The notes under the pieces are model-generated. The model ran no database searches. It worked only from the letters and a program-made list of their open reading frames with translations, and was not told the origin of the DNA. A DNA stretch of 7,335 nucleotides, taken from NCBI GenBank assembly GCA_947176515.1, contig CAMWQZ010000046.1:1-7335 (forward strand). The letters run 5' to 3'. This DNA is from an uncultured Bacteroidales bacterium (GTDB lineage: Bacteria; Bacteroidota; Bacteroidia; Bacteroidales; Muribaculaceae). This document shows positions 6,340 through 7,335 of this stretch, in pieces (the stretch's first letter is position 1; every line of letters starts with the position of its first letter). Made by a program: the position numbers and the translations under genes.

Positions 6340-7335
6340 TTATTGATTATAACCTAAATATCGTTCCTTCATATTCTTTGTCCACTCTGCATCAAACACG
6401 GCATCAAGAGTTGTGATATAGTCTTCTAACCATGCGCGACAGAAGTGCGAATCCAATCCTTCTTGCTTTTGGAGCAAGTCTACATATTTATTTGCGCCAT
6501 CGCGACAAAGTTTATTACCATATGGAGCGAGGAACAGAAATAATCCTTCATCGTATTTGTCAGGGAATGCCCTAAGCATGGAGACAGCCAAAAGATGGTC
6601 TCTCCATATCTGAAAGTAAGGCAATGTTACGAGTGCGTTTATGCTGTTAGATTTAAATAGGCCTTCGCTCAACTCTATGTAACGGTCTCGACGTGTACGA
6701 TTTTCTCCGCAATATTGCTTTTCGAGGGTCCTTTTGACTTCATCCCTTCCTTCATAAAGGGTTTCTGAATATTTGACCTCAATACCTATAAAGCCTCTTT
6801 TTCCCTCTGTCGAAGTAAATTCTACAAATACATCAAAGGCAGAACGGTCACCGGTAAGCCGGGCATCACAACGACCGGGATTGTATTCGAATTCTATATT
6901 ATCTATCGAAGAAAAATAATTATCATATAAGATATTGAAAAACTGCAAAGCTTTAACGGGATTTATCTTTAATTCTCCAAAAAGATTGAAGCACAGAGGT
7001 TGAGAGGATAGAAGATTGTGGAGCATCCTGTCTTCGTTAATCAATCTGTCGCCCTTATTAGCCATTTCATATTCAGCAAGCTCTTGGATTGCATCAGTCA
7101 TGAAGTTTCCTCTATCGACAGCAATATAATTGCCATATACGTCGCCATCTTTCTGTCCGTCAAGCTTTTTTACGGGTAAATTCATTTTAGTTCTCCATAT
7201 TGATTGTAGGTAACGATAATACGCCTGATACCTATTGTCGGCTTTGCATACCTTTTGCAGGAGTTCGTCATAAACGTAGCGCCCAGAGGTCTTTATTTTA
7301 TCGTAACTGTCTGCTGGAATTTCAGCTGGAGTTGT
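6340..7335 (-). CDS. PGN_0703-family putative restriction endonuclease, PD-(D/E)XK fold (5' end outside window)
   Basis: The frame runs open from the right edge of the window to the stop at 6342-6340, 331 codons with no stop. The ATG at 7185 is internal. The 50 codons before it (… RYVYDELL ..., RYQAYYRYLQSIWRTK) read as normal protein leading into LPVKKLDG and YGNYIAVDRGNFMTDAI, the usual N-terminal region of this family. Numbered from ATG 7185, the core has LLSSQPLCFNLFGELK (58-73), EYNPGRCDARLTGDRSAFDV (100-119) and GFIGIEVKYSE (131-141). Asp118, Glu136 and Lys138 form the D...ExK signature of PD-(D/E)XK nucleases, so it looks catalytically complete. The family is annotated as putative restriction endonuclease; substrate and cofactor are unknown. 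No methyltransferase is seen in the window, though one could lie beyond the right edge. Codon use is more AT-rich than asnS, consistent with an accessory gene. Confidence 0.88.
   Translation of the reverse strand, partial: TTPAEIPADSYDKIKTSGRYVYDELLQKVCKADNRYQAYYRYLQSIWRTKMNLPVKKLDGQKDGDVYGNYIAVDRGNFMTDAIQELAEYEMANKGDRLINEDRMLHNLLSSQPLCFNLFGELKINPVKALQFFNILYDNYFSSIDNIEFEYNPGRCDARLTGDRSAFDVFVEFTSTEGKRGFIGIEVKYSETLYEGRDEVKRTLEKQYCGENRTRRDRYIELSEGLFKSNSINALVTLPYFQIWRDHLLAVSMLRAFPDKYDEGLFLFLAPYGNKLCRDGANKYVDLLQKQEGLDSHFCRAWLEDYITTLDAVFDAEWTKNMKERYLGYNQ

Noticed and set aside
6183..6416. Plus-strand frame of 77 codons crossing the nuclease 3' end
   Set aside because: It runs through the terminator hairpin and antisense into the PGN_0703-family coding region, with no promoter and no protein-like pattern.
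5460..7335. Complete restriction-modification system
   Set aside because: Only endonuclease-like and RAMA-like domains are visible. No methyltransferase motif is found in any gene here, so a full system cannot be claimed.

Overview
The window looks like a chromosomal stretch from a member of the Bacteroidota, most likely an intestinal Bacteroidales (a Muribaculaceae-like genome would fit, but this is inference). Four things point there: an rRNA pseudouridine synthase with an Asn/Gln/Arg/Gly/Tyr-rich N-terminal extension; a secreted protein ending in a Bacteroidales-type C-terminal segment (YFNLQGVRV...GVYI); two promoters matching the Bacteroidota pattern TTTG - about 20 nt - TAnnTTTG; and a nuclease of the PGN_0703 family.

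Left part (1-2475, plus strand): housekeeping RNA and translation genes. The pseudouridine synthase is followed after 24 nt by asnS, probably as one transcript. The synthase's repeat-rich N-terminus is in frame from position 61. It is cut off from any start codon by stops at 28-30 and 58-60, so the 5' end carries a frame problem. Two hairpins follow asnS. The second, with a 20-bp perfect stem, serves as a terminator for both asnS and the convergent gene behind it.

Middle part (2599-4180, minus strand): one gene for a secreted protein with its own promoter. It has a signal peptide, two copies of an uncharacterised module, an Ig-like stretch between them, and a C-terminal segment probably used for surface sorting or anchoring.

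Right part (4190-7335, minus strand, visibly more AT-rich): an accessory cluster of nuclease-fold proteins. In order of transcription it holds a PD-(D/E)XK protein of the PGN_0703 family (5' end outside the window), a terminator, a possible 41-aa membrane peptide, a good promoter, a T5orf172 (GIY-YIG-like) protein with a RAMA-like C-terminal domain, and, 19 nt later, a 397-aa fusion of an unrecognised N-terminal domain to an exonuclease III-like (EEP) domain. A terminator closes the pair.

The most striking point is that the EEP domain has lost the catalytic residues corresponding to E. coli ExoIII Glu34, Asp258 and His259, while the rest of the fold and the reading frame are intact. The T5orf172-RAMA plus inactive-EEP pair, beside a restriction-endonuclease-like gene, is a candidate undescribed DNA-recognition or defence module. 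The function is inference; no methyltransferase or classical restriction partner is visible here.
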